DNA of 64,000 nt from an uncultured Sunxiuqinia sp. (lineage in GTDB: Bacteria; Bacteroidota; Bacteroidia; Bacteroidales; Prolixibacteraceae), in NCBI RefSeq assembly GCF_947495665.1, contig NZ_CANLZV010000001.1, forward strand, positions 124,001-188,000, written 5' to 3'. Shown one piece after another: positions 18,424-27,872 of this stretch. The position numbers were made by a program, and so were the translations under genes. Below the pieces are notes generated by a model. The model saw nothing but the letters and a program-made list of their open reading frames with translations. It had not been told where the DNA came from and did no database searches. Every line of letters begins with the position of its first letter. The first letter of the stretch is position 1.

Positions 18424-18652
18424 TTGAAGCTATTTATTGCTTATTTACTTTTCAGCTTAAACCATAGTCTCAATATCCTGTTGATGATATATTAACCTAA
18501 GTGGCAAATCCAAGACTAATTTCAACAATTAGGATAATGTTTTTTCCAAAAATGAAAATTAACTACATTGAAGCAGAACAGACTAGTTATCAATTGGAGG
18601 TTAGCTTTTTACGAAGCAGAGCTTAGGGGAACCAATCCCACAGAGATTAGAA

Positions 18653-19777
18653 TTATATATTTTTAATAGTTTCCTTTAATGCAAATTCTTGGACCCAATA
18701 TTTACCTTCAACAAATTCATACTCTCCTTTTTTTATTCGTTGATAAAATCCAGGTACCTCATTTATTTTCAATTGTTCTGCTGTATCTATTCCAATAAAA
18801 ATTGAGGATTCTATTATAAAATATTGATTTAATTTTTCGCTAAATAGTAAATCTGTTGCTAAAAAATTTGCTTTAAAAAGTTCCTTAACTTTAAATGCTA
18901 AGTCTAGAGCTTTTGGCTCAATCGCCTTTTTAACAACATTGCCTGCTCCAGAAGCTTTAAAATCTCCTTTTTTGGGATACCGATAATAGCCAAATAATTT
19001 ATCTCCTGTAACCATAATTCTTAGATCATATGTGGCATCACTAATAAACTCTTGAAAAAGAATATAGTCTTTTTGACGTTGAAACTGGAAGTATGTTTTT
19101 GCACCTTTTGATGAAAATGCTTGATTTATAAGTTTGATTGCTTGACGTTTATTCGCAATCTTATTTACTCCAAACGAAGCTGAACCAGTATTAAGTTTTG
19201 AGATAATTGGGTATTTTGCTTTTTCTGCATATTCCAAAGCATCTTCTTTAGAATGAGATACAAAAGTAGGTATTTCTGGTAGATTAAAATGTTGGTATAA
19301 ATAATGCGCATTTACTTTATCTTCGTATGTCCAGATCTCATCAAATGATGGTAAGCACTTTTTATTCATTAGTTTATCTAGCACATATATTTTGTTAGTG
19401 GCAATATCTTGAGTAGCAGGATCTGAATTAGTATGCCAAACAATTACATCAAATTTTTTGGCTTTTTCCAGCCAATCATGTCTGTATATATCATAGTACT
19501 CGTACGAAATATTGTTGTTCTTTAAAAATTTCTCATATTTCGGATAATAGGCACGATTGCTCACATATCCTTCATATTCATATCCATCTTTAACAATCCC
19601 AACGCAAATGTTTGGATTCTCATTGTTTTTTAATACTACTTTATCTGCTTTATATAGTGTATCCTCCAATTTTTCTAATGGTATAATACTTCCATTGGCT
19701 ACACGTTTTTTTATATAAAAATTCCTAATAAATGGAATTAAAAATACTATCTGTTTGATTATTTCTTTTGCAAGCAT
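18653..19777 (-). CDS. ATP-grasp ligase, possible amino-acid-to-sugar ligase
   Basis: 374 residues. A hydrophobic N-terminal stretch (IVFLIPFIRNF, residues 10-20) may tether it to the membrane. The ATP-grasp core spans about 155-350: KYPIISKLNTGSASFGVNKI (nucleotide lysine and loop), ILFQEFIS and YDLRIMVTGDKLFGYYRY, then the Mg-site strand FLATDLLFSEKLNQYFIIESS. ATP-grasp enzymes activate a carboxylate as acyl phosphate and join it to an amine. Its downstream neighbour on the genome map is the opine-dehydrogenase gene, so I infer it couples a uronic acid carboxyl and an amino-acid amine. Substrates unproven. Confidence 0.75.
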   Translation of the reverse strand: MLAKEIIKQIVFLIPFIRNFYIKKRVANGSIIPLEKLEDTLYKADKVVLKNNENPNICVGIVKDGYEYEGYVSNRAYYPKYEKFLKNNNISYEYYDIYRHDWLEKAKKFDVIVWHTNSDPATQDIATNKIYVLDKLMNKKCLPSFDEIWTYEDKVNAHYLYQHFNLPEIPTFVSHSKEDALEYAEKAKYPIISKLNTGSASFGVNKIANKRQAIKLINQAFSSKGAKTYFQFQRQKDYILFQEFISDATYDLRIMVTGDKLFGYYRYPKKGDFKASGAGNVVKKAIEPKALDLAFKVKELFKANFLATDLLFSEKLNQYFIIESSIFIGIDTAEQLKINEVPGFYQRIKKGEYEFVEGKYWVQEFALKETIKNI

Positions 19778-20044
19778 AAATTAATTCTTAAAATAGATAA
19801 TTTGACTGATCAAAGAAAGTGAAGATAATCCAAAATTATCTTTTGTCTGTTTTAGGTGATTAAAATATTTAGTGGGATATGCAATAATTATTGTGTATAA
19901 TTTTAAAAGGTGGAATAATGAATGTAACAGCTTCAAATCTTTCATGTTGCTTAATTATTCCTTTTTTTTATCAAATGATTTTTCCAATTAAGTATTTCTT
20001 TGATCCTATGAATTATACTTAATTTAATAAATTATGAAAATCAT

Positions 20045-21013
20045 TTATTTCACTTGAAATGCTCTGTTTTGAAAATCATTTATTTTGGAATCAATAATTA
20101 CACCTTTTTTAACGATTAGTGCATTATTTAAAACATCATTAACTTTGTTATTTATTAAAAAATTAATGTAGTAAGAAACAATTGAGCTGAGCGATTTCGA
20201 AATTGTTTTATAAAACAAGCTTGGTGTGTGATCAACAACATAATGAGTTATTCCGTTTTGTACATAAGTGGGATTCTCTATTGTTGTTGGTACCGATGTT
20301 TCTATTGCTCCATTTTTATCGCAACTTATGTCAATGATTAATGTATCTTTTTTCAGATATTTTAAATCGTTTTGATAAATAATATGATCTTTTCTCGTAG
20401 TGTCCCAAGTAATTGCATTAACAATAACATCAAAATTGAATAGTTCTTCCCTAAAAAGTTGTTCTGTTTTTCTATCGTAAACTGAAATATTAGCACCCAT
20501 GTAATTTAGAATTTTCATTGCCCCTCTTGCAATATTCCCTCTCCCTAAAATAGCGACTTTTGTTTCATATGGGAAAAGACCATGTAATAAAAAGGCATGA
20601 ATTATAGCAGCTTCACCTGCAATCTCATTATTTCTATAGAAAGTATGTCTTCCTCTGTCAAACATTTCTTCCCATGCAAATGCTGTTAGTTCATTTTTTA
20701 TTAAAATATCTGTAATACCTCTATTTTGAACTGCATGTACCCATCCAAAAATAGTTTGACATTTTAATTTATCAATATAGTCAGCATCGCCAATCTTGGG
20801 ATCGCATATAATATCTTTTGTTAAAACTTCATCTCTAGATACAATATTCACTCCTAGATTTATATATTCTTGATCTGTATATCCCAAATTTAGTCCATAT
20901 CCTTTTTCAAGAAAAATATATTTTGGGGTATCAATGTTTTTAATATCCTCAGGGAGCAATGTTCTTCTATTTTCATTTTCTTTGCGACTAATTGGAAAAC
21001 CTACAGTATTCAT
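20045..21013 (-). CDS. N5-(carboxyethyl)ornithine synthase-like opine dehydrogenase
   Basis: 322 residues in the alanine dehydrogenase/PNT superfamily. The N-terminal half (VGFPISRKENENRRTLLPED) matches AlaDH/PNT N domains. A Rossmann loop GRGNIARG lies at 157-164 with Asp180 ending the second strand. The C-terminal stretch around VVDHTPSLFYKTISKSLSS resembles carboxyethyl-ornithine synthase (ceo) of Lactococcus rather than true alanine dehydrogenase. Known members reductively condense pyruvate with the side-chain amine of ornithine or lysine. Next to the ATP-grasp gene and inside a glycan locus, it probably makes a carboxyethyl amino acid for glycan decoration (inference). Confidence 0.75.
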   Translation of the reverse strand: MNTVGFPISRKENENRRTLLPEDIKNIDTPKYIFLEKGYGLNLGYTDQEYINLGVNIVSRDEVLTKDIICDPKIGDADYIDKLKCQTIFGWVHAVQNRGITDILIKNELTAFAWEEMFDRGRHTFYRNNEIAGEAAIIHAFLLHGLFPYETKVAILGRGNIARGAMKILNYMGANISVYDRKTEQLFREELFNFDVIVNAITWDTTRKDHIIYQNDLKYLKKDTLIIDISCDKNGAIETSVPTTIENPTYVQNGITHYVVDHTPSLFYKTISKSLSSIVSYYINFLINNKVNDVLNNALIVKKGVIIDSKINDFQNRAFQVK

Positions 21014-21281
21014 AGTATTTGATTTTTAGTTATTTATTTTTTGTATAGACAAAAGAGACTTTTTCCCATTATCATTCTAGATATCTTCAATTTAATTGTG
21101 TTGTTTGCTAAATACTATTTATAGACCCCTATTGAAGAAATACATAATCTACATATCTGTTTGTAGTATTGTTTGGGTAGCAATATTCTAACTTGTAGCT
21201 AATGTTTTTTCTTTACAAGATTTAATCCAACGGTAGCTAAACGAACCTGGACGGTTATAGATGGCAATTTTCATCTTTTTT

Positions 21282-22376
21282 TTAGTTTAATTTTAGGGTT
21301 TCCCTACGTACTTCAGTCATAACTTTCTCCCACTTGTCAACGATTAAGCCAGGGCTAAAACGTTCCACATCTTTAATTGCATTTTTTGACAGTTTCTCTC
21401 TGAGAGTTTTATCATTAAGTAGTCTTGATAATGTTTGTTGCATTTTATCCATATTTTGATTCTCTACAAGTAATCCGTTTTTATTATGTGTTATTATTTC
21501 TGCAGGACCTGTATTGCAATCAAAACTAGCACAAGCACATCCCTGAGACATTGCTTCATTTAAAACCATTGGGAAGCCTTCATACTTTGAAGCTAATACA
21601 AAAACGGAACTATTTTGCATTAACAAATTAATCTCTTTTTGAAATCCAAGAAAAACTACAGAAGAGCTAACTCCTAAATCTTGTGCAAGTGATTTTAGAT
21701 AATTAAAGTTCTCGCTTTTTCCTGTGCCTGCTATTTCTAATACCCAACCAGGGTATTGTTTGTGAATATTACTCCATATTCTTATTAAATTATCAAATCC
21801 TTTACCTTCCCATCTGTCAATACTTCCAACTGCTAGAATATTTTCCCGTCTTTCTTTTTTGGAAGTTGTCGGTGTGTAAGACAAAGGATTAGGGATTACC
21901 ATTCTATTTAATCTATTTCCAATAAAATTTGCATCTTTTTCTGTTAAAACTATAACCTTTTTAGCTAGCTTATTTAGACAGATTCGCACAAAATATTCGT
22001 ATCTCGAAGATATTCTGGTGAAAGTAGAGTGTTCTGAAGTAATAACCGGAGCAGATAAACCTGTTTTTGCTATTAAAACATGGACATTCAATGACCATAT
22101 AAAAGATACAGAGATATCGGGTCTTATGGTTTTTATTATTGATCTGATATTTTGATAAAGTCTTAAAAAATATAATAGTTTATTTTTTGTGCTGTGGTTT
22201 TCTTTATACAAGTCAATAATTTTGACATTCTCATCTAATGTGTATGCGAAAGGTATTGATGTATTGGTTGCTAAAAATACTTCATGTCCTCTATTGGTTA
22301 GATGATTACATAGTATAGACATAACTCTTTCAGCACCACCACCTCTCATTGATGAAATAAAGAATAGGACTTTCAT
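21282..22376 (-). CDS. Family 4 glycosyltransferase
   Basis: 364 residues. Begins MKVLFFISSMRGGGAERVMS (acceptor-side GGGAER loop). The C-terminal domain has ILAVGSIDRWEGKGFDNLI, GWVLEIAGTG and the E-x7-E segment SKYEGFPMVLNEAMSQG. Organised like GalNAc- or glucuronosyl-type GT4 enzymes of O-antigen loci, but the donor cannot be read from the sequence. AT-rich; separated from the opine-dehydrogenase gene by 268 bp without an obvious gene. Confidence 0.9.
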   Translation of the reverse strand: MKVLFFISSMRGGGAERVMSILCNHLTNRGHEVFLATNTSIPFAYTLDENVKIIDLYKENHSTKNKLLYFLRLYQNIRSIIKTIRPDISVSFIWSLNVHVLIAKTGLSAPVITSEHSTFTRISSRYEYFVRICLNKLAKKVIVLTEKDANFIGNRLNRMVIPNPLSYTPTTSKKERRENILAVGSIDRWEGKGFDNLIRIWSNIHKQYPGWVLEIAGTGKSENFNYLKSLAQDLGVSSSVVFLGFQKEINLLMQNSSVFVLASKYEGFPMVLNEAMSQGCACASFDCNTGPAEIITHNKNGLLVENQNMDKMQQTLSRLLNDKTLREKLSKNAIKDVERFSPGLIVDKWEKVMTEVRRETLKLN

Positions 22377-22433
22377 TTTATGTATAAATTTATTAATCTG
22401 ACTATATTTTAATACTTGGAAATACTGTTAATC

Positions 22434-23975
22434 CTATTTTGATAAGGGGTGAGACTTCATTATTCTCCGACAAGCACTTGAAGAAAACTCCAATACTTTT
22501 TTCCTTTCAAATTTAGATAAGCCCAATATCAGAGAGAAGATAATAACTATTAAAGAACATGTTATAAGTGCTATAGATTTTACAAAGATACTATGTTCGC
22601 TTAAGTTTGTTAAAACCATTGAAATAGGAAAGCAGACAACTAGAACCTTAAAGCTAGGAAACAGTACTTTTAATAAGTAGGATTTAAGATCCAAGCTAAT
22701 TGTTTTTGTTGCTAATATAAGAAGAGCAAAGAGGTTAATAAGCTCCATACCTATCATTACAATAAATACGACATAAAATTTGAATCCATGGGATAACAAT
22801 AAATATGATATTGGGAAATTTAGAAATAGAATGCTTGCATCGATTAATTGATATGTTTTTATTTTTCCTGTTGCTTTAAATAAAGAATCAAGTGGGCCAT
22901 GAAAAATCCGTATTAATATAAAAACAAGAATTAGTTGGACAAAAATTGTAGTATAGCTCGGAACTGTTTTCAACCAAATATTTAGTAAAAAATCGGTAGA
23001 GGATAAGACAGGTAATATCAATGCTAAAGAAACGAAAAAAGAAGCCTTTGAAGTAAAAAATATTAGTTTAAAAAACTCATCACTTTTTTTTTGAGCGTAA
23101 AGTTGTACTATACGAGGATTCGCTGCAGTTATAAGATTGGTTATAAATTGAGTTGTTGCGGATCTGACTTGGTATGCTATTCCACGAGCAGCATTGATAG
23201 AGGTTCCTCCAAAAAGGTTTAATAAGATGTTTCCTCCTTCATTGGCTAGAACGTAAGCTGAATTACCAAAGAAGTTCCATCCGGCAAAACTTCCCATTTG
23301 TTTAAATAATTTTAAATTCCAAGAAAATTGATATTTACAAAAGGGAAAGTTTTTTTTACAATAAATTGTGCTTAAAAGCCGAGTAATTAAAGATACAATT
23401 AGAATTAGTATAGCATAGAGGATTAACTTATCAAAACGAAGGTAACCCAGTAAAATGACAACCATCAATTTTAGAAAACCATCTAAGATTGAGATGTAAG
23501 CATATACATTCATTTTTTCTTTAGCTATGATAGTCGCATCATAGGGTACTGTCATAATAGTAATAATCGCTGAAAACACAGAAAGGTGAAATACTACTTG
23601 AGCTGCAAACAGCCTTTCAGGCTCTATTACCAACTTATTATTAATGTACCAAAGGCCAATAAATTCAGCGAAGAAAAGAAAAGTTGCAGAGAGTATAATA
23701 TGAATATTTATACTCATACTAAAAATCTTGGTTACTCCGCCAAATTCACTTTTACCTACTTCATAATTTAAAAACCTCTGAGTTGCAGATGCAAATAGTC
23801 CCCTCAAAGAAGAAAACATTGCGACAACACCACCGACTACGTTATATATACCATAATCATTTATCCCTAACTCTTTTAGTAAAATTCTTGTTGTATAGAA
23901 TGAGATGCCCATCATTATGAGCATTCTCATATAAAGGAAAGCAGTGTTTTTAGCAATGCGTTTGTTAGTAGACAT
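22434..23975 (-). CDS. Wzx-type oligosaccharide flippase
   Basis: 513 residues from the ATG at 23975, which shares one base with the TGA of the upstream wbpP-like gene (TGATG); this coupling makes it preferable to the track's further-upstream start. About 12-14 membrane segments, MATE/MVF-type, with the FYTTRILLKELGINDYGIYNVVGG opening typical of bacterial polysaccharide flippases. Exports the lipid-linked repeat unit to the periplasm for the Wzy-like polymerase in the same locus. Confidence 0.9.
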   Translation of the reverse strand: MSTNKRIAKNTAFLYMRMLIMMGISFYTTRILLKELGINDYGIYNVVGGVVAMFSSLRGLFASATQRFLNYEVGKSEFGGVTKIFSMSINIHIILSATFLFFAEFIGLWYINNKLVIEPERLFAAQVVFHLSVFSAIITIMTVPYDATIIAKEKMNVYAYISILDGFLKLMVVILLGYLRFDKLILYAILILIVSLITRLLSTIYCKKNFPFCKYQFSWNLKLFKQMGSFAGWNFFGNSAYVLANEGGNILLNLFGGTSINAARGIAYQVRSATTQFITNLITAANPRIVQLYAQKKSDEFFKLIFFTSKASFFVSLALILPVLSSTDFLLNIWLKTVPSYTTIFVQLILVFILIRIFHGPLDSLFKATGKIKTYQLIDASILFLNFPISYLLLSHGFKFYVVFIVMIGMELINLFALLILATKTISLDLKSYLLKVLFPSFKVLVVCFPISMVLTNLSEHSIFVKSIALITCSLIVIIFSLILGLSKFERKKVLEFSSSACRRIMKSHPLSK

Positions 23976-25054
23976 CAGTGACTTAATTGTTTGAAATTTT
24001 CCCAATACCATTCACACGCTTCTTCCAATCCTTTTTTTACAGAGTATTCCGGGAGATAAGCTAGCAAGGAATTTCCTTTTTCAATGGAAGCCAAAGAGTG
24101 GGGCACATCACCTTGTCTTTTTGCGCCATATTTGAATTTGACATCCGCAATGCCCGGGTCGAACTTGGCCAGGTTATCTTTTAAGATTTGGGCTAATTCG
24201 TTGAGCGAAGTGCGTTCACCAAAGGCCACATTGAAGACTTCGGAGAGGGATGTACTTGAACTCGCTGATTTCGTTGTACTTTCTTCACAATGTTTTGCGT
24301 CATACTGGATGCGCTTTTCGACAATCGATTTGGTAGGAGTAATGGCGGCTAGTTGATTGGCTTGAATAACATTCTCGATGTAGGTGAAGTCGCGGGAGTA
24401 GGAACCATCTCCATTAATCTGTGGACTTTCGTGCTTGATCAATGCCGATACAAATTTCGGTATTACTGCAGCATAGGCACCATTCGGATCCTGGCGACGG
24501 CCAAAGACATTGAAGTAGCGCAAGCCGATGGTTTCAATACCGTAAATATCCGAAAAGTTTTTGGCAAAAAGTTCATCTACATATTTGGTAATGGCGTAAG
24601 GGGATAGCGCATTGCCAATTTTATGTTCTACTTTTGGCAGGTCAGGATGATCACCATAGGTGGAAGAACTGGCTGCATACACAAAACGTTTCACATTGGC
24701 TTCTTTGGCCGCATGTAGCATTTTTACGAAGCCACCAATATTTACATCCGTACTGGTCATTGGGTCAGCAATAGAGCGCGGAACACTTCCCAGTGCAGCC
24801 TGATGCAATACATAGTCGCAACCTTCCACCGCTTTTTGGCAATCCTCGTAATTGCGAATGTCGCCTTCAATTAAGGTAAATTCAGAGTGTTTTAGCGCTT
24901 GGACAAGATTTTCACGTTTGCCGGTTGCAAAATTATCCAGGCAAATCACGGTGTTGTTTTGTTCTAGCAAACGGTCAACCAGATTGGAGCCGATAAACCC
25001 GGCTCCACCAGTTACCAATACTTTCTTATTTTCAATGATGCTATTTTTAGTCAT
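23975..25054 (-). CDS. UDP-HexNAc(A) C4-epimerase (WbpP/TviC-like)
   Basis: 359 residues, extended SDR. GGAGFIG at 16-22, Ser-rich active-site strand AASSSTYGD around 128-135, Tyr153/Lys157 in PYAITK. The QDPNGAYAAVIPKF and RDFTYIENV segments match WbpP/TviC. A low-complexity insert of about 25-30 residues (region EKRIQYDAKHCEESTTKS, near 250-280) sits where the family normally runs straight to VFNVAFGERTSLNEL. Follows the dehydrogenase gene by 18 bp. With it, this enzyme would make UDP-GalNAcA from UDP-GlcNAc, as in Vi antigen synthesis. Confidence 0.9.
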   Translation of the reverse strand: MTKNSIIENKKVLVTGGAGFIGSNLVDRLLEQNNTVICLDNFATGKRENLVQALKHSEFTLIEGDIRNYEDCQKAVEGCDYVLHQAALGSVPRSIADPMTSTDVNIGGFVKMLHAAKEANVKRFVYAASSSTYGDHPDLPKVEHKIGNALSPYAITKYVDELFAKNFSDIYGIETIGLRYFNVFGRRQDPNGAYAAVIPKFVSALIKHESPQINGDGSYSRDFTYIENVIQANQLAAITPTKSIVEKRIQYDAKHCEESTTKSASSSTSLSEVFNVAFGERTSLNELAQILKDNLAKFDPGIADVKFKYGAKRQGDVPHSLASIEKGNSLLAYLPEYSVKKGLEEACEWYWENFKQLSH

Positions 25055-25072
25055 TTTATAATCTTCTTTTTA

Positions 25073-26359
25073 TTATAGTCTCCCGTCTACAAGCTGTTTG
25101 TCCCAGATACCTTTAATATCGTATATGACTGCATCGTGACTGTTCCGTAGTTTTGAAATATCAATTTGTTTAAACTCATTGTGAGCAACTGCCAATACTG
25201 CTGCATCATAGCTCTGGTTAGCGTAATCTTCAACAAGCGATAAACAATACTCATGTTCAACTTCCTCTTTGTTGGCCCATGGATCATAAACATCGACATC
25301 ACAGCCGTATTGTTTGAGCTCATTGATGACATCAATAGCCTTTGTATTGCGAATATCCGGACAGTTTTCTTTAAATGTAATACCAAGTACCAGTATCTTA
25401 CTGTTTTTTACGGCGTGTCCTTTGTTTATAAGAAGTTTCACAATTTGGGAGGCGATCCAGGCACCCATCCCGTCATTCATACGACGACCAGCAAGGATAA
25501 TTTCCGGGTTGTAACCAGTTTCCTGCGCTTTTTGCGCCAGGTAGTAAGGATCAACACCAATACAGTGTCCTCCAACTAAACCCGGGGAGAAGGGGAGGAA
25601 GTTCCATTTTGTTCCAGCAGCTTCCAGCACGTCTTTCGTGTCAATTCCTAAATTGCTGAAAATTTTGGCCAATTCGTTCACAAAAGCAATGTTAATGTCA
25701 CGCTGTGAATTTTCGATGACTTTGGCCGCCTCAGCTACTTTGATGGAGGGAGCCAAGTGGGTTCCGGCGACAATTACAGATTGGTATAGTTGATCCACTT
25801 TTTGACCAATCTCTGGGGTTGAACCCGAGGTGACCTTTTTAATTTTAGTTACGGTGTGTTCTTTATCCCCCGGGTTGATACGTTCAGGTGAATATCCGAC
25901 AAAGAAGTCGGTGTTAAATGTGAGTCCGGATACCTTTTCAAGCACAGGAACACAATCTTCCTCCGTTGCTCCTGGATATACTGTTGACTCGTAAATTACA
26001 ATATCGTTTGGTTTCAAAACTGAACCAACGGTTTCTGAAGCTTTGACTAAAGGAGTAAGAACAGGACGGTTGTTTTTATCTGTTGGCGTTGGCACTGTTA
26101 TAATGTAGTAGTTGCAGTCTGCAAGTGCTTCGGGCGAGGTGGTTAGGTTTAAGCCTGTTGGCGAGCTGCCTTTTAGCACTGATTGTAAGTTGTCGTCTGC
26201 TACTTCCAAAGTGGCATCATGTCCCGCTTTAAGTTCATCAATGCGTGCTTGGTTTATATCAAAACCAACAACTGGGTATTTTTTTGCAAATTCGACAGCT
26301 AGTGGTAAACCAACATAGCCCAATCCAATGACGGCAATTTTTGTTTCTTTTAATATCAT
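25073..26359 (-). CDS. UDP-N-acetylhexosamine 6-dehydrogenase (WbpO/TviB-like)
   Basis: 428 residues. GLGYVG at 12-17 binds NAD; catalytic Cys266 lies in VGGHCIGVDPYYLA; ESTVYPGATEE and the RDINIAFVNEL helix agree with the UDP-GlcNAc/GalNAc dehydrogenase branch, not UDP-glucose dehydrogenase. Oxidises C6 of the UDP-HexNAc to a uronic acid. Paired with the epimerase 18 bp downstream. Its product offers the free carboxyl group that the ATP-grasp enzyme of this locus could amidate (inference). Confidence 0.92.
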   Translation of the reverse strand: MILKETKIAVIGLGYVGLPLAVEFAKKYPVVGFDINQARIDELKAGHDATLEVADDNLQSVLKGSSPTGLNLTTSPEALADCNYYIITVPTPTDKNNRPVLTPLVKASETVGSVLKPNDIVIYESTVYPGATEEDCVPVLEKVSGLTFNTDFFVGYSPERINPGDKEHTVTKIKKVTSGSTPEIGQKVDQLYQSVIVAGTHLAPSIKVAEAAKVIENSQRDINIAFVNELAKIFSNLGIDTKDVLEAAGTKWNFLPFSPGLVGGHCIGVDPYYLAQKAQETGYNPEIILAGRRMNDGMGAWIASQIVKLLINKGHAVKNSKILVLGITFKENCPDIRNTKAIDVINELKQYGCDVDVYDPWANKEEVEHEYCLSLVEDYANQSYDAAVLAVAHNEFKQIDISKLRNSHDAVIYDIKGIWDKQLVDGRL

Positions 26360-27263
26360 GGAAGGTTATTTTTTTATGAGTTTTTTATTACTATTTATTT
26401 TGCAGCTCGACGAGCGCTTTGTGTTATTGAATTTGGATACTTATACTTCGTATGCTTTGTTGATAAAATTGTGCATGAGTTCGTAGGTACATGAGCAAAG
26501 AGCATGGGGTAATCTGCAGCTTTGCCTGGCGCTTAATACTTGTCATTGGTAGTCATTTGTTGGTCATTTGTGCGTTCGTGCCTTCGTACCCTCGTGTCGT
26601 CCTCCCTTCTCCGGTTTCCCTTCTCCTTGGAACTTTAGCCTTCAGTCTTGGATTTTTAACCTTAATCCCTGGCGTCTTTGCGGTTAGGAAGACTGTTGTC
26701 AGTTATCGGTTGTCGGTTATCGGTTGTTGATGGCAAAGAGCGAAGGGCATGGAGCAAAGAGAATGGGGCCCAATACTGTGCTTGTAAGAATTGACATTTG
26801 ATGGTCATTCGTGCCTTCGTCCCCTCGTGTCTTCGCCCGTTCTTCTTTTCCCCTTTAACCTTGGATTTTTAACCTTAATCCCTGGTGCCTTAGCGGTTAA
26901 AGAATGTGCATGAGTTCATAGGTTCATGAGTTCGTTTTTTGCTCTGTGTTCCTCTGTGATTTACTCCTGATCACTCTGTGGTTGAAGAGGCTTGTCATTG
27001 GTTGTCAATAGTAGTCACTCAATAGTCAATTGGGCAGAGAGCATGGGGCGCCTTAGCCTAATCCTTTGCCTAAAAGATGTCATTGGTTGTCATTTGATCG
27101 TCATTCGTGCGGTCATGCCTTCGTACCCTCATGTCTTCTCCCTTCTGCCTGGCTCCCTTGGTTCTCGCTACTCACTACTTCAAATTAAGGTTAAAGGAAC
27201 AAGGTTAAAGTTGTCAAGGGTAAAGTATCAAGGTTAAAGAGCCAAAGCGCCTGTTCGTTGATG
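26360..27263. repeat. 0.9-kb spacer, mosaic of dispersed repeats
   Basis: 26490-26580 carries one unit of the 8330-9010 minisatellite. 26570-26600 and 26810-26850 hold CGTGCCTTCGTACCCTCGTG phrases. 26695-26730 has TCGGTTGTCGG/TTATCGG phrases. 26900-27030 is an inverted copy of part of the 37148-37653 tandem repeat (CATGAGTTCATAGGTTCATG, CTCTGTGGTTGAAGAG, TCATTGGTTGTCAATAG). 27182-27235 has AAGGTTAAAG phrases. No gene seen. Confidence 0.75.
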
Positions 27264-27638
27264 TCAAACCATGGGGTTGATCAGATTTATCGTATGGTCT
27301 ATATTTTGAAAATCGCTCGTGTTGGCTGTCACCAAGTCCAGTTTTGAACTGCTTGCCGTTGCAAGAATGATCGCATCAGGCAGTTTGATTTTGTGCTGAC
27401 GTCGGATGAGAATCACTTGGTCAACAATTGTTTGTTCCAGTTGGATGACTTCAAAGACATTGCAAATTCGTTCCATGAGCTGCTGCTCTGCTTGATCTTT
27501 AAATGGATACCCCAAGGCCTCCATGTAAGTGATTACCGATATATACAGTTTCATGTCCTTGTTGGCAATCTTTTCCAAGGGTAACTTTTTCTGCGATAAA
27601 TAGATTAAAATATTGGTATCAACGAGCTTCCCATTCAT
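27264..27638 (-). CDS. PIN-domain ribonuclease toxin (VapC-like)
   Basis: 124 residues. The acidic metal-binding set of PIN domains is visible: Asp7 (LVDTNILIY), Glu40 (ITYMEALGYP), Asp88 (KLPDAIILATA) and Asp109 (NTSDF). VapC-type toxins cleave tRNA or rRNA. Starts 20 bp inside the 3' end of the antitoxin gene, in the usual antitoxin-first order. Lies between two sugar dehydrogenase genes in the polysaccharide locus. Confidence 0.88.
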   Translation of the reverse strand: MNGKLVDTNILIYLSQKKLPLEKIANKDMKLYISVITYMEALGYPFKDQAEQQLMERICNVFEVIQLEQTIVDQVILIRRQHKIKLPDAIILATASSSKLDLVTANTSDFQNIDHTINLINPMV

Positions 27639-27858
27639 CGCGGCTTTTCTTTTGCCAATCCACCGGGTTATCCACTTGATTGAATAGGTTCCCTGGCTGG
27701 ATGGTGTTTAAGATGCTTTTCAATTGATCGTATTGAGAAGATGCCTGTTTGGGCTGAAGATCATCTTCTATTTGTTTGACAAACGGAATGTTTTGCAGAA
27801 GCTTTTTAAGCAATCTTGCATTTTTTTTGGTGTCAACTTTGATTCGGAGCGTTGTCAT
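27619..27858 (-). CDS. Antitoxin partner of the PIN toxin
   Basis: 79 residues from the ATG at 27858; the frame is open to 27900 but a promoter covers that part. A basic start (MTTLRIKVDTKKNARLLKKLL) is followed by an acidic/polar tail that ends in NPVDWQKKSRDEWEAR, typical of a toxin-wrapping antitoxin C-terminus. Not a recognisable AbrB or RHH DNA-binding fold. Assigned mainly by its overlap with the vapC-like gene. Confidence 0.75.
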   Translation of the reverse strand: MTTLRIKVDTKKNARLLKKLLQNIPFVKQIEDDLQPKQASSQYDQLKSILNTIQPGNLFNQVDNPVDWQKKSRDEWEAR

Positions 27859-27872
27859 GCATTTATTTTTTT

